DNA from: Desulfosporosinus hippei DSM 8344
GTDB taxonomy: Bacteria; Bacillota; Desulfitobacteriia; Desulfitobacteriales; Desulfitobacteriaceae
DNA: 64,000 bases
Direction of reading: 5' to 3'
Assembly: GCF_900100785.1 (NCBI RefSeq)
Contig: NZ_FNCP01000020.1
Coordinates: 28,422-92,421, forward strand
Position numbers and translations under genes: made by a program. Below are positions 1 through 8,466 of the stretch, in pieces. Positions within the stretch are counted from its first letter, which is position 1; each line of letters opens with the position of its first letter. The notes under the pieces are model-generated. The model was not told the origin of the DNA and made no database searches. It worked only from the letters and a program-made list of their open reading frames with translations.

Positions 1-581
1 CCTTCAATGATGTAACACCAACGTGCGTTGTCACGATGAAAGAGATATATTGCTATAGTCATATCACCGCTTACCGTGGAGTTTCCGAATCGATGATTAA
101 GAATACACATAGTCACGGGTCATAGGCCACGAGTTATTTACTCCTTTGGTTAATAAGAATTGAAACGATATGATAAAAAATATGATCTTTACCCATAATG
201 GTTAGTTTCGTTACGGTATCCGTTTGACTTTATTTCACACTGCACTTAGCATGGGCGGGTTTTCAGGCTTGACCTCGTTGGTCCAATCTGTTCAATAGCT
301 AAACAGTATGCATTCGCATGCGATACAGGCTTGGATTATCTGCCGCGATGTCTGAAGGTTCGGAGCCATTCAAGACGACGCCTTCAATACAGTAGGACAT
401 ATCGTTGGTTAGGAACCAGACAAAGAGGTAGTTCACGATGAATTCGCCTGCAATACTTACACCATAGGCTACGAATGATTATATATCTTGGTTTCTACAA
501 TAATGCCCACATTGTCATAGGAAAGCTAATAAATTTGTAAATGTTATTGGTATTCTAAATAGAATGAGGAATAGGTCTATA
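1..581. other. Gene-free left edge, probably decayed
   Basis: No supportable gene lies here. The minus strand has a protein-like open stretch around 320-480, but it has no start codon or ribosome binding site and runs into stops on both sides. It reads like an old gene remnant of unknown family. No repeat or clear promoter was seen. Confidence 0.4.
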
Positions 582-1454
582 TTACATACTTTTAGACTTA
601 TTCCTCATTTGCATAGGCGACATATCCTGGTATTTTTTAAATACCCTACTAAAGTAATTGGAATCAGAAAAACCACATTTCATCGCTATCTCAGTGATGC
701 TGAGCTCATTTTCATTAAGAAGTTCAATAGCTTTATTTACTCTCAATGTATTTATATAGTCAATTGTAGACAATCCAGTAATTAACTTAAATTTCCTACA
801 AAAATGCTCATCGCTCATGTTTGCGATTTTGGCAAGCTGATTAACGTTTATTTTTTCAGTAAAGTTTGAATCAATATGCTTGAATACATTGTGAAAATAT
901 TCCAAACGAGAAATTTTTGAATGAAGCTCATTCTCGGTATAAAATTTTTTTACATATCCTCTTAAAAGCAACACCATCAAATCGTATATTTGGGATTTGA
1001 TGGCCAATTCAAACCCAAGCTCTTTTGTGAAATATTCACTAATAATACGATTTGAGCATTTTGATATATTATGGTCGTTTCTAACTACGTTTTCAAAAAG
1101 AATTAAATTTTGCGATAAGGGTGCAAGAAATTTAGTCTGGATAGAATCAACCATATGACTATATATAAATGAAAAATCAATTTTAATTATATAGAAAACC
1201 AGTTGCTTAGAAAGATTCTTAATATAATGCGGTTCATTAGTGTGTATGATTACAAAATCTTCAGCTTTAACAATAGTTTCCTTGAAATTGCAACAGATAA
1301 TAGCCTCTCCTTGAGCAAAGTAATAAAACTGCATTTCTTCATGCCAATGATATTCAAAAATATAGTTAGGATTTTCATATTCAACTTTTATTATCTGTAT
1401 AAAAGTGTTTTCGTTTAGTACATCATCATAAAAATCCGATAAAAAATTTATCAC
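582..1454 (-). CDS. AraC-family transcriptional regulator
   Basis: This 290-residue protein has the two-part AraC layout. An N-terminal cupin-like sensing domain (about residues 15-110) contains the H-W-H-E-E motif. A C-terminal pair of helix-turn-helix motifs (about 185-285) contains VNQLAKIANMSDEHFCRKF and ITEIAMKCGFSDSNYFSRVF. Family members bind DNA as activators or repressors in response to a small ligand; the ligand here is unknown. The gene is divergent from the MFS drug-efflux gene starting at 1606, with a 151-bp AT-rich gap between them. By position it most likely controls that transporter, but no operator was recognised. Length is normal for the family and no damage was seen. Confidence 0.9.
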   Translation of the reverse strand: MINFLSDFYDDVLNENTFIQIIKVEYENPNYIFEYHWHEEMQFYYFAQGEAIICCNFKETIVKAEDFVIIHTNEPHYIKNLSKQLVFYIIKIDFSFIYSHMVDSIQTKFLAPLSQNLILFENVVRNDHNISKCSNRIISEYFTKELGFELAIKSQIYDLMVLLLRGYVKKFYTENELHSKISRLEYFHNVFKHIDSNFTEKINVNQLAKIANMSDEHFCRKFKLITGLSTIDYINTLRVNKAIELLNENELSITEIAMKCGFSDSNYFSRVFKKYQDMSPMQMRNKSKSM

Positions 1455-1605
1455 TTAAGACACCTCTATAAAATCAAAATAATGCTATTATCGATCAAAA
1501 TCATTCATGTAATAGAAACTATATCTTGATATATTTATAACAATGAGCATGCCATTTAATAATATACTATTTTTTTAGAGATTCAAGCTTATAAGGAGGG
1601 TAACA

Positions 1606-2403
1606 ATGGATATTAATCAAAAAAATCAAGATTGTACTAAAAAACCCAATTATGGTTTAACATTGTTGGGAATTTCGTTGGCTGTACTAATGGCTTCACT
1701 TGTTTCTACCATAGTGAATATTGCATTACCCACAATTGCAAAGGATTTGAATACAAGTTATACAAGTATTCAATGGATTGTCCTCAGCTATTTAATTATC
1801 GTTATCACTTGTTGTGTAGCAGTTGGTCGTATTGGAGATATGTTTGGCAAGAAAAAACTGTTTCTTAGCGGTATTGCTATTTTTACCGTTGCTTCATTTT
1901 TATGTGGGATAGCTCCATCTATTCAAGTATTAATCACTTTTCGAGTTATCCAGGGCTTTGGTGGTGCAGTGCTAATGGCTTTACCGTTTGCTATTGTTGG
2001 TGATATTATCCCTAAAGAAAAACTCCATAGTACTATGGGCCTTTTGACAGCTATGCTTACTTTAGGCATTGCACTTGGCCCATCCTTAGGAGGTATCCTC
2101 ATCAGCGCATGGGGATGGCATAGTGTTTTTCTTATTATTGTGCCGATTGGAGTTATAACGTTTGTACTTGCTTCGGGATTACCGAAGACACCTATACATG
2201 AAAAAAGCAAAAGCTTTGACGGGTATGGAATGCTTACATTGGCGGCACTGCTCATATGTTATTTTATAGGGATTACTTTTGTGGAATCTCAAAGTATAAT
2301 AACGACAATACTACTTTTCTTGGCTGCAATAATATTGACTATAATTTTTGTCAAGATTGAGAGCAAAGTTTCTTCGCCGCTAGTTGACTTAAAAATAGGA
2401 TGA
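1606..2403 (+). CDS. MFS drug-efflux transporter, N-terminal part (frameshifted gene)
   Basis: This is the first 265 residues of a 14-TM DHA2-type (EmrB/QacA) multidrug efflux permease. It shows motif A (GRIGDMFGKKKLF, about residues 74-86) and the antiporter motif C region (LGIALGPSLGGIL, about 150). A good ribosome binding site (AAGGAGGG) lies before the ATG. The frame stops right after PLVDLKIG, which is where related proteins continue with a short loop and the next helix. The remainder sits in another frame at 2400-3041 with an ATGA overlap. The two halves together give about 478 residues, the normal family size. Most likely this is a frameshift pseudogene, or a sequencing error; coupled translation of two half-transporters is less likely. 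Confidence 0.85.
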   Translation: MDINQKNQDCTKKPNYGLTLLGISLAVLMASLVSTIVNIALPTIAKDLNTSYTSIQWIVLSYLIIVITCCVAVGRIGDMFGKKKLFLSGIAIFTVASFLCGIAPSIQVLITFRVIQGFGGAVLMALPFAIVGDIIPKEKLHSTMGLLTAMLTLGIALGPSLGGILISAWGWHSVFLIIVPIGVITFVLASGLPKTPIHEKSKSFDGYGMLTLAALLICYFIGITFVESQSIITTILLFLAAIILTIIFVKIESKVSSPLVDLKIG

Positions 2404-3041
2404 TTAGTGGAAGCCTGAGTAGTTGTGTATTAATGTATACTGTAATGATGAGTTTATCTATAGTGCTACCGTTTTTTCTTTCAAATGCACAGAAACTCCC
2501 AACTCTTCATGTGGGTTTATTATTATCTGTTGGTCCTTTTGTCAGCACATTGTTTAGTCCTATAGGAGCAAAAGCTGCTGTACGTTTTGGAAATCGTCCT
2601 ATTATGATTTTAGGAATGATTGTATTAGGTGTTGGTTCCCTATCAATGGTAACCCTCGCTCCGTCCTCTAGTATTTTGGGATTTGCAATACGAATTGCAA
2701 TAGCGAGTGCAGGTTTTGCACTTTTCCAAGCCCCTAATAACGCTGCCGTCATGATTTCAGCAAGGCCCGAACAACGTGGCACAATTTCTGGGCTTTTGAA
2801 TCTTGCTCGTACCCTAGGGCAAGCTACAGGAGCATCATTAATGGGGTCAATCTTTAACTACTTTACAATGGCATCAGGCGGAAAAGACATTTCAGTAAAT
2901 TCAGCTTCTGCAGCTGCAATAACTTCAGGCGTACACGGTGCTTTTATCGCAGCAACAATATTGGTTATTATAGCAATAGTTATCGGTATGACTACCTTTC
3001 ATTTTAATAATCACTTGAAAAGTATTAAACAAGGTAGTTGA
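2400..3041 (+). CDS. MFS drug-efflux transporter, C-terminal part (frameshifted gene)
   Basis: These 213 residues hold the last helices of the DHA2-type transporter begun at 1606. They include the conserved second-half segments LSVGPFVSTLFSPIGAKAA and RIAIASAGFALFQAPNNAA, and RPEQRGTISGLLNLARTLGQ. The ATG overlaps the upstream stop (ATGA), and no independent ribosome binding site is visible. A separate functional gene is therefore possible only by translational coupling. Sequence conservation across the break is good, so the lesion looks recent. Confidence 0.8.
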   Translation: MISGSLSSCVLMYTVMMSLSIVLPFFLSNAQKLPTLHVGLLLSVGPFVSTLFSPIGAKAAVRFGNRPIMILGMIVLGVGSLSMVTLAPSSSILGFAIRIAIASAGFALFQAPNNAAVMISARPEQRGTISGLLNLARTLGQATGASLMGSIFNYFTMASGGKDISVNSASAAAITSGVHGAFIAATILVIIAIVIGMTTFHFNNHLKSIKQGS

Positions 3042-3264
3042 AATATAGTTATTGCTAGAAACCTAAAACTTATTAATTTGGAGCATTGGACTCAAATCTT
3101 TGAAAAGGCTCGCCTATTAATCAGGTAGATGAAAGATGAAACCTTTGTTCGGATGTGGTGTCTCTATCTTAACTCTTGTGCTACTTCCTTCCATTGCGGT
3201 GACATAAGTGGTGATTAGTTATAGAATTAAATTATAAGGTACCTTGATATGAAAACACCGAAGG

Positions 3265-3510
3265 ATGATTATTATGTTCAAAAATCGTTCACACATGAAC
3301 TATCAGAAAAACAGGCAGAACCATCACCGTTTTGGTCAACATGGTTTTGATAAGCAGTATTTCCATTCCAAAGCAAATACTGAAGGTCAAGCAAGTCCTG
3401 CTTCTTCCTCTCAATGCCCGCTCTGTAAGAATTCTTGTCCACTTACAGCCCTTAGCTGCGAACGCGGAGAAGCCTATTCTCAAAGTCTTGTTAATGAAAG
3501 TAAAGGGTAA
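3265..3510 (+). CDS. Small cysteine-rich hypothetical protein
   Basis: This predicted 81-residue protein has a His/Asn/Gln-rich first half. The second half holds four cysteines, as CPLCKNSC followed by another Cys six residues on, which could bind a metal or an Fe-S cluster. A ribosome binding site (AAGGATGA) lies 4-6 bases before the ATG region. MIIMFKNRS offers two in-frame starts, of which ATG 3274 is also possible. The protein family is not recognised. It follows the MFS gene by 220 bp and is probably a separate transcript. Confidence 0.5.
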   Translation: MIIMFKNRSHMNYQKNRQNHHRFGQHGFDKQYFHSKANTEGQASPASSSQCPLCKNSCPLTALSCERGEAYSQSLVNESKG

Positions 3511-3908
3511 TTATGAAGGAATTATCTCTTACCAGTAGCCTGTATACTTTGTTTCATCGATGCTTCAATCTCATTGGAAGAAGCCACCATCGTTAGGGCA
3601 GATGCATCCAGACCGAAGTTATTTACACTTTGATTATTGGCAATCTTTGCACTGTCCTGTCATATTGCATTGAAGCCCCCTTCCTTCCAACCGAATGAGG
3701 GGGGCAGTTACTTAACGTAACCGAAACTATAGGACTTAGAAGGTATTTTCTTCCACCTTTAACTCGCTCTTCAACTCAAAACCAAAATGCGTTGGTGTGA
3801 AACATCTCTACCAACGCATTAAATATTTCTTCAAAAATTCTTCAAGCAGTGATTCTCTGGAGTAAGGCCACGGGTTCACCCCCTTCTATAGAAAATTAGA
3901 TACAGCTC
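3511..3908. other. Intergenic region with a minus-strand gene tail fragment
   Basis: On the minus strand, about 3660 to the stop at 3522-3524, a 45-codon open stretch has protein-like composition (LDASALTMVASSNEIEASM). It has no start and is interrupted upstream. It looks like the C-terminal tail of a lost gene; the family is not identified. The rest shows no gene. Confidence 0.3.
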
Positions 3909-3954
3909 AATTATAGTAATTTGTTCTGAATACTCAAACAAATTACTATAATTG
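3908..3954. repeat. Perfect 18-bp inverted repeat upstream of the IS607-like relic
   Basis: The arms 3908-3925 and 3937-3954 are perfect reverse complements (left arm CAATTATAGTAATTTGTT) around an 11-nt loop. There is no T-run, so it is not a typical terminator. It lies about 150 bp left of the tnpA remnant and could mark the element's left side or a regulatory site. Confidence 0.6.
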
Positions 3955-4106
3955 CCTCAGTAGTACTGCTATAATGTGAATATGAATTATCTTCCAACAG
4001 CATTAAAGGAGGGATAAAACTGTAGCCGAAAATATACAAAACCCTATAAGATCCTATTGATAATTTATAATGCTGTTGGTGTACAGTTACCAATAGAGGT
4101 GCTTTT

Positions 4107-4236
4107 GAATTGTACTATTATTCAATTGGTGAATTTGCTAAACTTATTGGTAAGACGGAACAAACATTAAGAAACTGGGATAAAAAATAACACGCTAAAA
4201 CCCCACCATATTGCTCGAAGATGATCAAGGAGTTGC
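4107..4236 (+). pseudogene. IS607-family serine recombinase (TnpA) N-terminal remnant
   Basis: The plus strand from about 4107 reads YYSIGEFAKLIGKTEQTLRN, then W-D-K-K and a stop. This is the MerR-like DNA-binding head typical of IS607 TnpA serine recombinases. About 35 codons remain, and the serine-recombinase catalytic domain is gone. Out-of-frame residues continue towards the adjacent tnpB at 4237. The pairing with TnpB supports the IS607 assignment. Confidence 0.7.
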
Positions 4237-5360
4237 TTGAGAATGATACTGGGGAAGAAAGTTAGACTCAAGCCCACCGAAGGACAGGAACATCAACTGT
4301 GGAAATCTTCAGGAACTGCAAGATGGGCGTATAACTGGGCATTGGATCAACAAGAAAAAAACTATGCTAAGGGTGGCAAGTTTCTTTCGGATCATGTTCT
4401 AAGAAAAGAATTAACCCAATTAAAGCAAACGGAAGAGTTTTCTTGGCTTTATGATGTTTCCAACAATATCACGAAACAAGCGATCAAAGATGCTTGTGAT
4501 GCTTACAAGAAATTTTTTAAGAAACTTGCCAATAAACCAAAATTCAAGAGTCGAAAGAAATCAAAACCGTCTTTCTACAATGATGTTGTGAAATTGAAAG
4601 TTAAAGCTGGAATTGTTCTGATTGAGAAAGTTGGATGGATCAAAAGTTCAGAGCAGTTACCGATCGGTGTGAACTACACTAATCCTAGAGTTTCGTTTGA
4701 CGGAAAGTATTGGTATCTATCCCTAGGAATTGAGCAGGAACAAAGCACAGACCCATTGACAAGTGAAGTCATTGGTATTGATGTTGGGGTGAAAGAACTT
4801 GCAGTTTGCTCTAACGGCATGATATTCAAGAATATTAATAAATCTGGAGTTGTCAAAAAGCTAGAGAAACGGCTTCGTAGGTTGCAACGTAAAGTTTCTC
4901 GTAAATATGAACTAAATAAGGAGGGAAGCCGTTTCGTCAAAACCTGCAACATTATAAAAGTGGAAAAGCAACTTCGTATACTCCATCGAAGGTTAAATGG
5001 GATAAGAAATAATCATATCCATCAAGCCACTAATGCAATTGTGAAAACCAAACCTTGCAAAGTGGTTATGGAAACTTTGAATATCAAGGTATGATGAAAA
5101 ATCGACATCTATCGAAAGCCATTGCCAAGCAAAAACTGTATGACTTTAAGTCAAAGCTTCAATACAAATGTGAGATGCAGGGCATTGAACTCGTTGAGAC
5201 AGACAAATGGTTTCCATCGAGTAAGCTGTGTTCCGGTTGTGGGGCTATAAAGCAAGACTTAAAATTGTCAGACAGAGTGTACAAGTGTAAGTGTGGTTTA
5301 GCGATTGATAGAGATTTTAATGCTTCCATTAATCTTTCGAGATATAAATTAGTAGTCTAG
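4237..5360 (+). pseudogene. tnpB: TnpB RNA-guided nuclease, frameshifted
   Basis: TnpB is the RuvC-type, RNA-guided nuclease of IS200/IS605/IS607 elements. The first frame (4237-5094) has the N-terminal helix-turn-helix region, the RuvC-I motif GIDVGVKELAV with its Asp, and the RuvC-II Glu in VVMETLNIK. The last third is in another frame (in phase from about 5091) and holds the zinc-finger cysteines CSGCG and CKCG and the RuvC-III Asp in IDRDFNASIN. The shift, equal to one lost base near 5090, falls straight after RuvC-II. The encoded nuclease is therefore split and probably inactive in cleavage, though all catalytic residues are still present across the two frames. After 5360 the homologous C-terminal tail continues only in broken frames. 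Confidence 0.85.
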
Positions 5361-5515
5361 TCACCTAAAAAAGACACTACTAATGTGTACGATTCGTTGC
5401 ATCGGAATTTAAGCCTGTGGAGTGTTATATCAAACGAAAGTAGTCTTCGGACAAAATCGGACACAATGAATCAGGAAGCAAACAAAGCTTTTTATATACT
5501 TTTATAAAGTTTTGG
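5361..5515 (+). ncRNA. Possible omega-RNA / right-end region of the TnpB element
   Basis: In TnpB elements the guide RNA overlaps the 3' end of tnpB and runs to the right end of the element. The corresponding stretch here has non-open frames but still reads like a TnpB tail in places, such as SDTMNQEANK. It is the expected site of the guide scaffold. No structure was computed, and the element's right boundary was not found. Confidence 0.3.
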
Positions 5516-5530
5516 CAACGGGCATAACCC

Positions 5531-6499
5531 ATGTGTCAAGAAATACGACCCAATTTGTTTAGAATAGAAATTCCACTGCCGAAAAATCCACTTAAGGCTC
5601 TAAATTCCTATGTGATCAAGGGGCCGGAACGTAATCTCATTATCGATACAGGGATGAACCGGGAAGAATGTCTTAAGGCAATGCAGGCTGGCTTAATTGA
5701 GCTGTCGGTGAATCTGAATGTCACTGACTTCTTTATTACCCACCTTCATGCAGATCATTTAGGTCTTGTGGCCAACTTGGCCTCTTCTACATCGAAAATA
5801 TACTTTAACGGGCCCGATGCCGAGTTGATAAAATTCCCATCTTGGGAAGAAGAGAAACACTTCGCTAAGATATTCGGGTTTCCCGAAGATGAACTTGAAG
5901 CGGCCATTGCAATGCATCCTGGTTTTAAATACGGGAATACCAAAAAGGTAGACTTTGAAATCCTTAAGCAGGATGACGTTTTGAGCATCGGTGACTACAG
6001 CTTTAAGTGCATTGAGACTCCGGGACATTCTCCCGGACACATGTGCCTCTACGACTCAAGTAAAAAAATTCTTGTGTCAGGGGACCATATTCTTAGCAAT
6101 ATAACCCCAAACATTTCCCTTTGGGGCGATGATTGGGATCCCTTAGGTGTTTATTTAAAAAGTTTAGACAAAGTGAGTATCCTCGACGTGGAACTTGTTT
6201 TACCAGGTCACAGAGCGCTCATTACCTCCTGCAGGGAAAGAATTCAGGAACTTAAGCTGCACCATCAGGAACGGGTGGATGAGATTCTTGCTATATTAAG
6301 CAGAGGTAATTTGAATGGTTACCAAGTCGCTGCTCAGATGACTTGGGATATGACATATGAGTCATGGGAGATGTTTCCGGTTACGCAGAAATGGTTTGCA
6401 ACAGGGGAAGCGATTGCTCATCTCAAATATTTGGAAGGTAAGGGCAAAGTTAGAAGAGAGACTCAGCAGGGGAAACTAGTTTATACCTTGGCAAAATAA
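5531..6499 (+). CDS. MBL-fold metallo-hydrolase
   Basis: This 322-residue protein has a metallo-beta-lactamase fold. The zinc-binding motif THLHADHLG is at residues 70-78, followed by GHSPGHM (about 165), the bridging Asp in VSGDHIL and the final LPGH. A helical C-terminal extension (about 235-322, RERIQELKLHHQERVDEIL) is typical of the LACTB2/RNase Z-like hydrolase group. Substrates of this group vary (thioesters, RNA ends, lactones), and none can be assigned. The ribosome binding site before ATG 5531 is weak. It stands between the TnpB relic and a MaoC-like gene on the same strand, 85-95 bp ahead of the latter. Confidence 0.88.
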   Translation: MCQEIRPNLFRIEIPLPKNPLKALNSYVIKGPERNLIIDTGMNREECLKAMQAGLIELSVNLNVTDFFITHLHADHLGLVANLASSTSKIYFNGPDAELIKFPSWEEEKHFAKIFGFPEDELEAAIAMHPGFKYGNTKKVDFEILKQDDVLSIGDYSFKCIETPGHSPGHMCLYDSSKKILVSGDHILSNITPNISLWGDDWDPLGVYLKSLDKVSILDVELVLPGHRALITSCRERIQELKLHHQERVDEILAILSRGNLNGYQVAAQMTWDMTYESWEMFPVTQKWFATGEAIAHLKYLEGKGKVRRETQQGKLVYTLAK

Positions 6500-6593
6500 T
6501 ATATTGTCGGGAACTTCATCTGGCCATTCGTTTAACGAGTTCTAAAAAGTCTGTCCGCTGTCAATATAAATAGTCGATTGGGAGATGGGTTTT

Positions 6594-6971
6594 ATGAATT
6601 TAAAAGTAGGCGATGTTTTTGCTTATCAAAAAACGTTTACAGAACAAGAAATATTGCAGTTTGGAGAACTAACTGGAGATAAGGGAAGCCACCATATTGA
6701 GAGAGATGACCAAGGTAGACTCATGGCACAAGGGTTGCTCACTGCTTCTGTCGGAACAAAAATCGGCGGTGACTTAAATTATATCGCACGAGAGATGGTC
6801 AGTGAGTTCATTCGCCCTGTCTTTTCAGGAGACACAATTACATGTGAACTAACTATCACGAAAGCCGACCAAAAGGAAGGCTTCACTGAAGTTGCCATGA
6901 AATCCTTTTACAAAAATCAACACGGTAAAGAAGTGCTTGTTGGAAACAGTTACGGGATTATCCGTGATTAG
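6594..6971 (+). CDS. MaoC-like hotdog-fold dehydratase family protein
   Basis: This protein of about 125 residues has a single hotdog domain. The hydratase-2 motif survives as TGDKGSHH, with Asp and His at the usual spacing, followed by the central helix QGLLTASVGTKIGG. Family enzymes hydrate or dehydrate acyl-CoA or acyl thioesters; the substrate here is unknown. An in-frame ATG exists at 6585. ATG 6594 is preferred because GGAG at 6581-6584 is correctly spaced for it. It may be co-transcribed with the MBL hydrolase, which is often a thioesterase, so a shared acyl thioester substrate is conceivable but unproven. Confidence 0.85.
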   Translation: MNLKVGDVFAYQKTFTEQEILQFGELTGDKGSHHIERDDQGRLMAQGLLTASVGTKIGGDLNYIAREMVSEFIRPVFSGDTITCELTITKADQKEGFTEVAMKSFYKNQHGKEVLVGNSYGIIRD

Positions 6972-7198
6972 TTTAGCCTTCAAACACTTGTGTTGAGCAG
7001 GTCTATTGAGTATCAATCATTAGGCCTCTTTTGTGTTCTCTTCGGTTAATGATCAATGACGAATTTTATTAAAAATTCACTGCTTGAAAGATACAATAAT
7101 ATTTTACTTAAAGGCCACAATTTGTTCCAACAAATGCTTAAATATCCATGCGGAAAACGCAAAAAGCCGATTTTCCTTACTTGCAGGAGAATCAGCTT

Positions 7199-7396
7199 TT
7201 ATTTATATATGCCTCTACGATTATCAATAGTCAATATATATACGATTTGTTCCGTATGATTAATTTCGAAAATCACTCTGTATGTACCGACTCGCAAACG
7301 CATTAACTTTTCTTTACCCTTTAAAGGCTTAATATCACCAATCTGTGGCCGAATGACTAAACCGGCTAATGCTTTACGAATACGTTCCTGCCTCTC
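7199..7396 (-). pseudogene. RelE/ParE-family toxin remnant
   Basis: The minus strand reads ERQERIRKALAGLVIRPQIG, then a lysine-rich loop, then RLRVGTYRVIFEINH and ends ILTIDNRRGIYK. These are the conserved C-terminal two thirds of RelE/StbE mRNA-cleaving toxins, including the Arg and Tyr of RVGTYRV. An in-frame stop at 7397-7399 cuts off the first 20 or so residues. No antitoxin gene is visible next to it. It is a dead toxin gene, probably a leftover of a mobile or plasmid-borne module. Confidence 0.65.
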
Positions 7397-7399
7397 TTA

Positions 7400-7901
7400 A
7401 CCGAGCGGCCAACTTTGTAAATTTACTATCACTTGAAACAATACAAAAACCGTCTACATTATTTGAAGATAGAATATCCATTGCAGGGATTATTAACGCT
7501 AAATCCGAAGCCGCTGCAAATGGCTTTTGAAAGGGAGGTTTGGAAATTCGGGCTATTCCGTCTTTCCGTAAGCTAGCTTAATCCCCGTTAAAAAGGGCAA
7601 TTTCGCAAAACCTCGTCACCCACTTCCGCAACGACCTCCCGCCAGAGCTGCACAGGCTGCCGGGCCAATTCTGCCGGAACTATCTCCGTTAAACGGATTT
7701 GCCTGAATTCACTCCTCCTGATTTTGAGATGCTGGAATATCATATGCAATTTCCAGCAATCTGTCAGGGGGAATTCCCAGGAGGATAATTACCTGGCACG
7801 CAATTATCTTTTTTCCTCTTCAGTTATATTCAGAAATTCCGCAGAAAAGGTCCTCACCGTTTCGATGAGAGCCGAATGATTAGGACACAACAGTTCTTAA
7901 C
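7400..7901. other. Decayed intergenic stretch
   Basis: No supportable gene. The plus strand from about 7435 is open for about 30 codons, and minus-strand 7600-7760 is open for about 50 codons (LARQPVQLWREVVAEVG). Neither has a ribosome binding site or a recognised family. The stretch contains copy 1 of the 74-bp dispersed repeat (7539-7612). Confidence 0.4.
7539..7612 (+). repeat. 74-bp dispersed repeat, copy 1
   Basis: This aligns without gaps to 11044-11117, with about 10 differences in 74 positions. It includes the shared core GTAAGCTAGCTTAAT. Both copies lie in non-coding sequence among gene relics. It may be the remains of an insertion sequence end or a small non-autonomous element. Confidence 0.75.
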
Positions 7902-7942
7902 TAAATTACCCTGGGCTGCTTAGTTCAGCCCAGGGTAATTTA
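7902..7942 (-). terminator. Terminator-like hairpin after the Rpn relic
   Basis: Perfect 17-bp arms (TAAATTACCCTGGGCTG and its complement) flank a 7-nt loop, 10 bp past the Rpn stop. It is likely the transcription terminator of that gene. Confidence 0.65.
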
Positions 7943-7952
7943 GTTTCTGTGG

Positions 7953-8462
7953 TCAATTCATGATTTTCCTAATTTCCTCTTCACTCAGTCCTGTAGCCTT
8001 TATAATCATATCGATTCCCATACCTAGCCTCAGCAAATTTTCTGCCACTTCCAGCTTACCCTTCTCCATGCCCTTTTCTATGCCTTTCTCTATACCCTTT
8101 TCCATGCCCTTTTCTATGCCTTTCTCTATACCCTTTTCCATGCCTTTTTCCATGCCTTCTGTGATTAGCTTTTCCGCAATAGTCATAACGACTTCACTCC
8201 TTTCCAAAGAAATCTCTTTAGCTAGCTCGTAGACCGTCCGAAACTCCAAATCATTCCTGGCATTCATGATGTAACGGATAAAAGTCTCAAAGTATTCCGG
8301 CCCATTGCCTTAGTTTTCCAGCTGATTAAAAGCCATGATAGATTCTTCTAAAGTCTTCAGAAATACCGTGTAGTCCTGTTCAAAGATGGCCGCCATTAAC
8401 TCAGTATTAAGCACAACAAGGCTTCCCTGAAACCTCCTAAACCCGTGATTTTGTTTAGCATT
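7953..8462 (-). pseudogene. Rpn-family recombination-promoting nuclease, C-terminal remnant
   Basis: Only the C-terminal third of an Rpn/YhgA-like PD-(D/E)XK nuclease remains. Visible segments are LNTELMAAIFEQDYTVFLK, EYFETFIRYIMNARNDLEF, ISLERSEVVMTIAEKL, a run of M/I-E-K-G repeats and the usual tail TGLSEEEIRKI. An in-frame TAA at 8310-8312 splits it. The catalytic N-terminal domain is absent, because homology ends near 8460 where the GC-rich DHFR-like gene begins. ATG 8267 could still make a 104-residue tail peptide, but with no catalytic part. The replacement of the 5' half suggests a deletion or insertion that joined the foreign gene to it. Confidence 0.8.
8063..8159. repeat. 12-bp tandem repeat encoding (M/I)EKG
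   Basis: About eight 12-bp units lie within the Rpn coding tail, with a 36-bp higher-order period (Met-Ile-Ile order). Such EKG or EGK tracts are common at this position in Rpn proteins and vary in copy number. Confidence 0.8.
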
Positions 8463-8466
8463 ATGA

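Noticed and set aside
7056..7259. A 67-residue plus-strand frame.
   Set aside because: It is largely antisense to the RelE-like remnant and has no supporting start signal.
8063..8159. The regular 12-bp units looked at first like a CRISPR-type or minisatellite array.
   Set aside because: They are in frame, encode the (M/I)EKG tract usual in Rpn proteins, and have no spacers.
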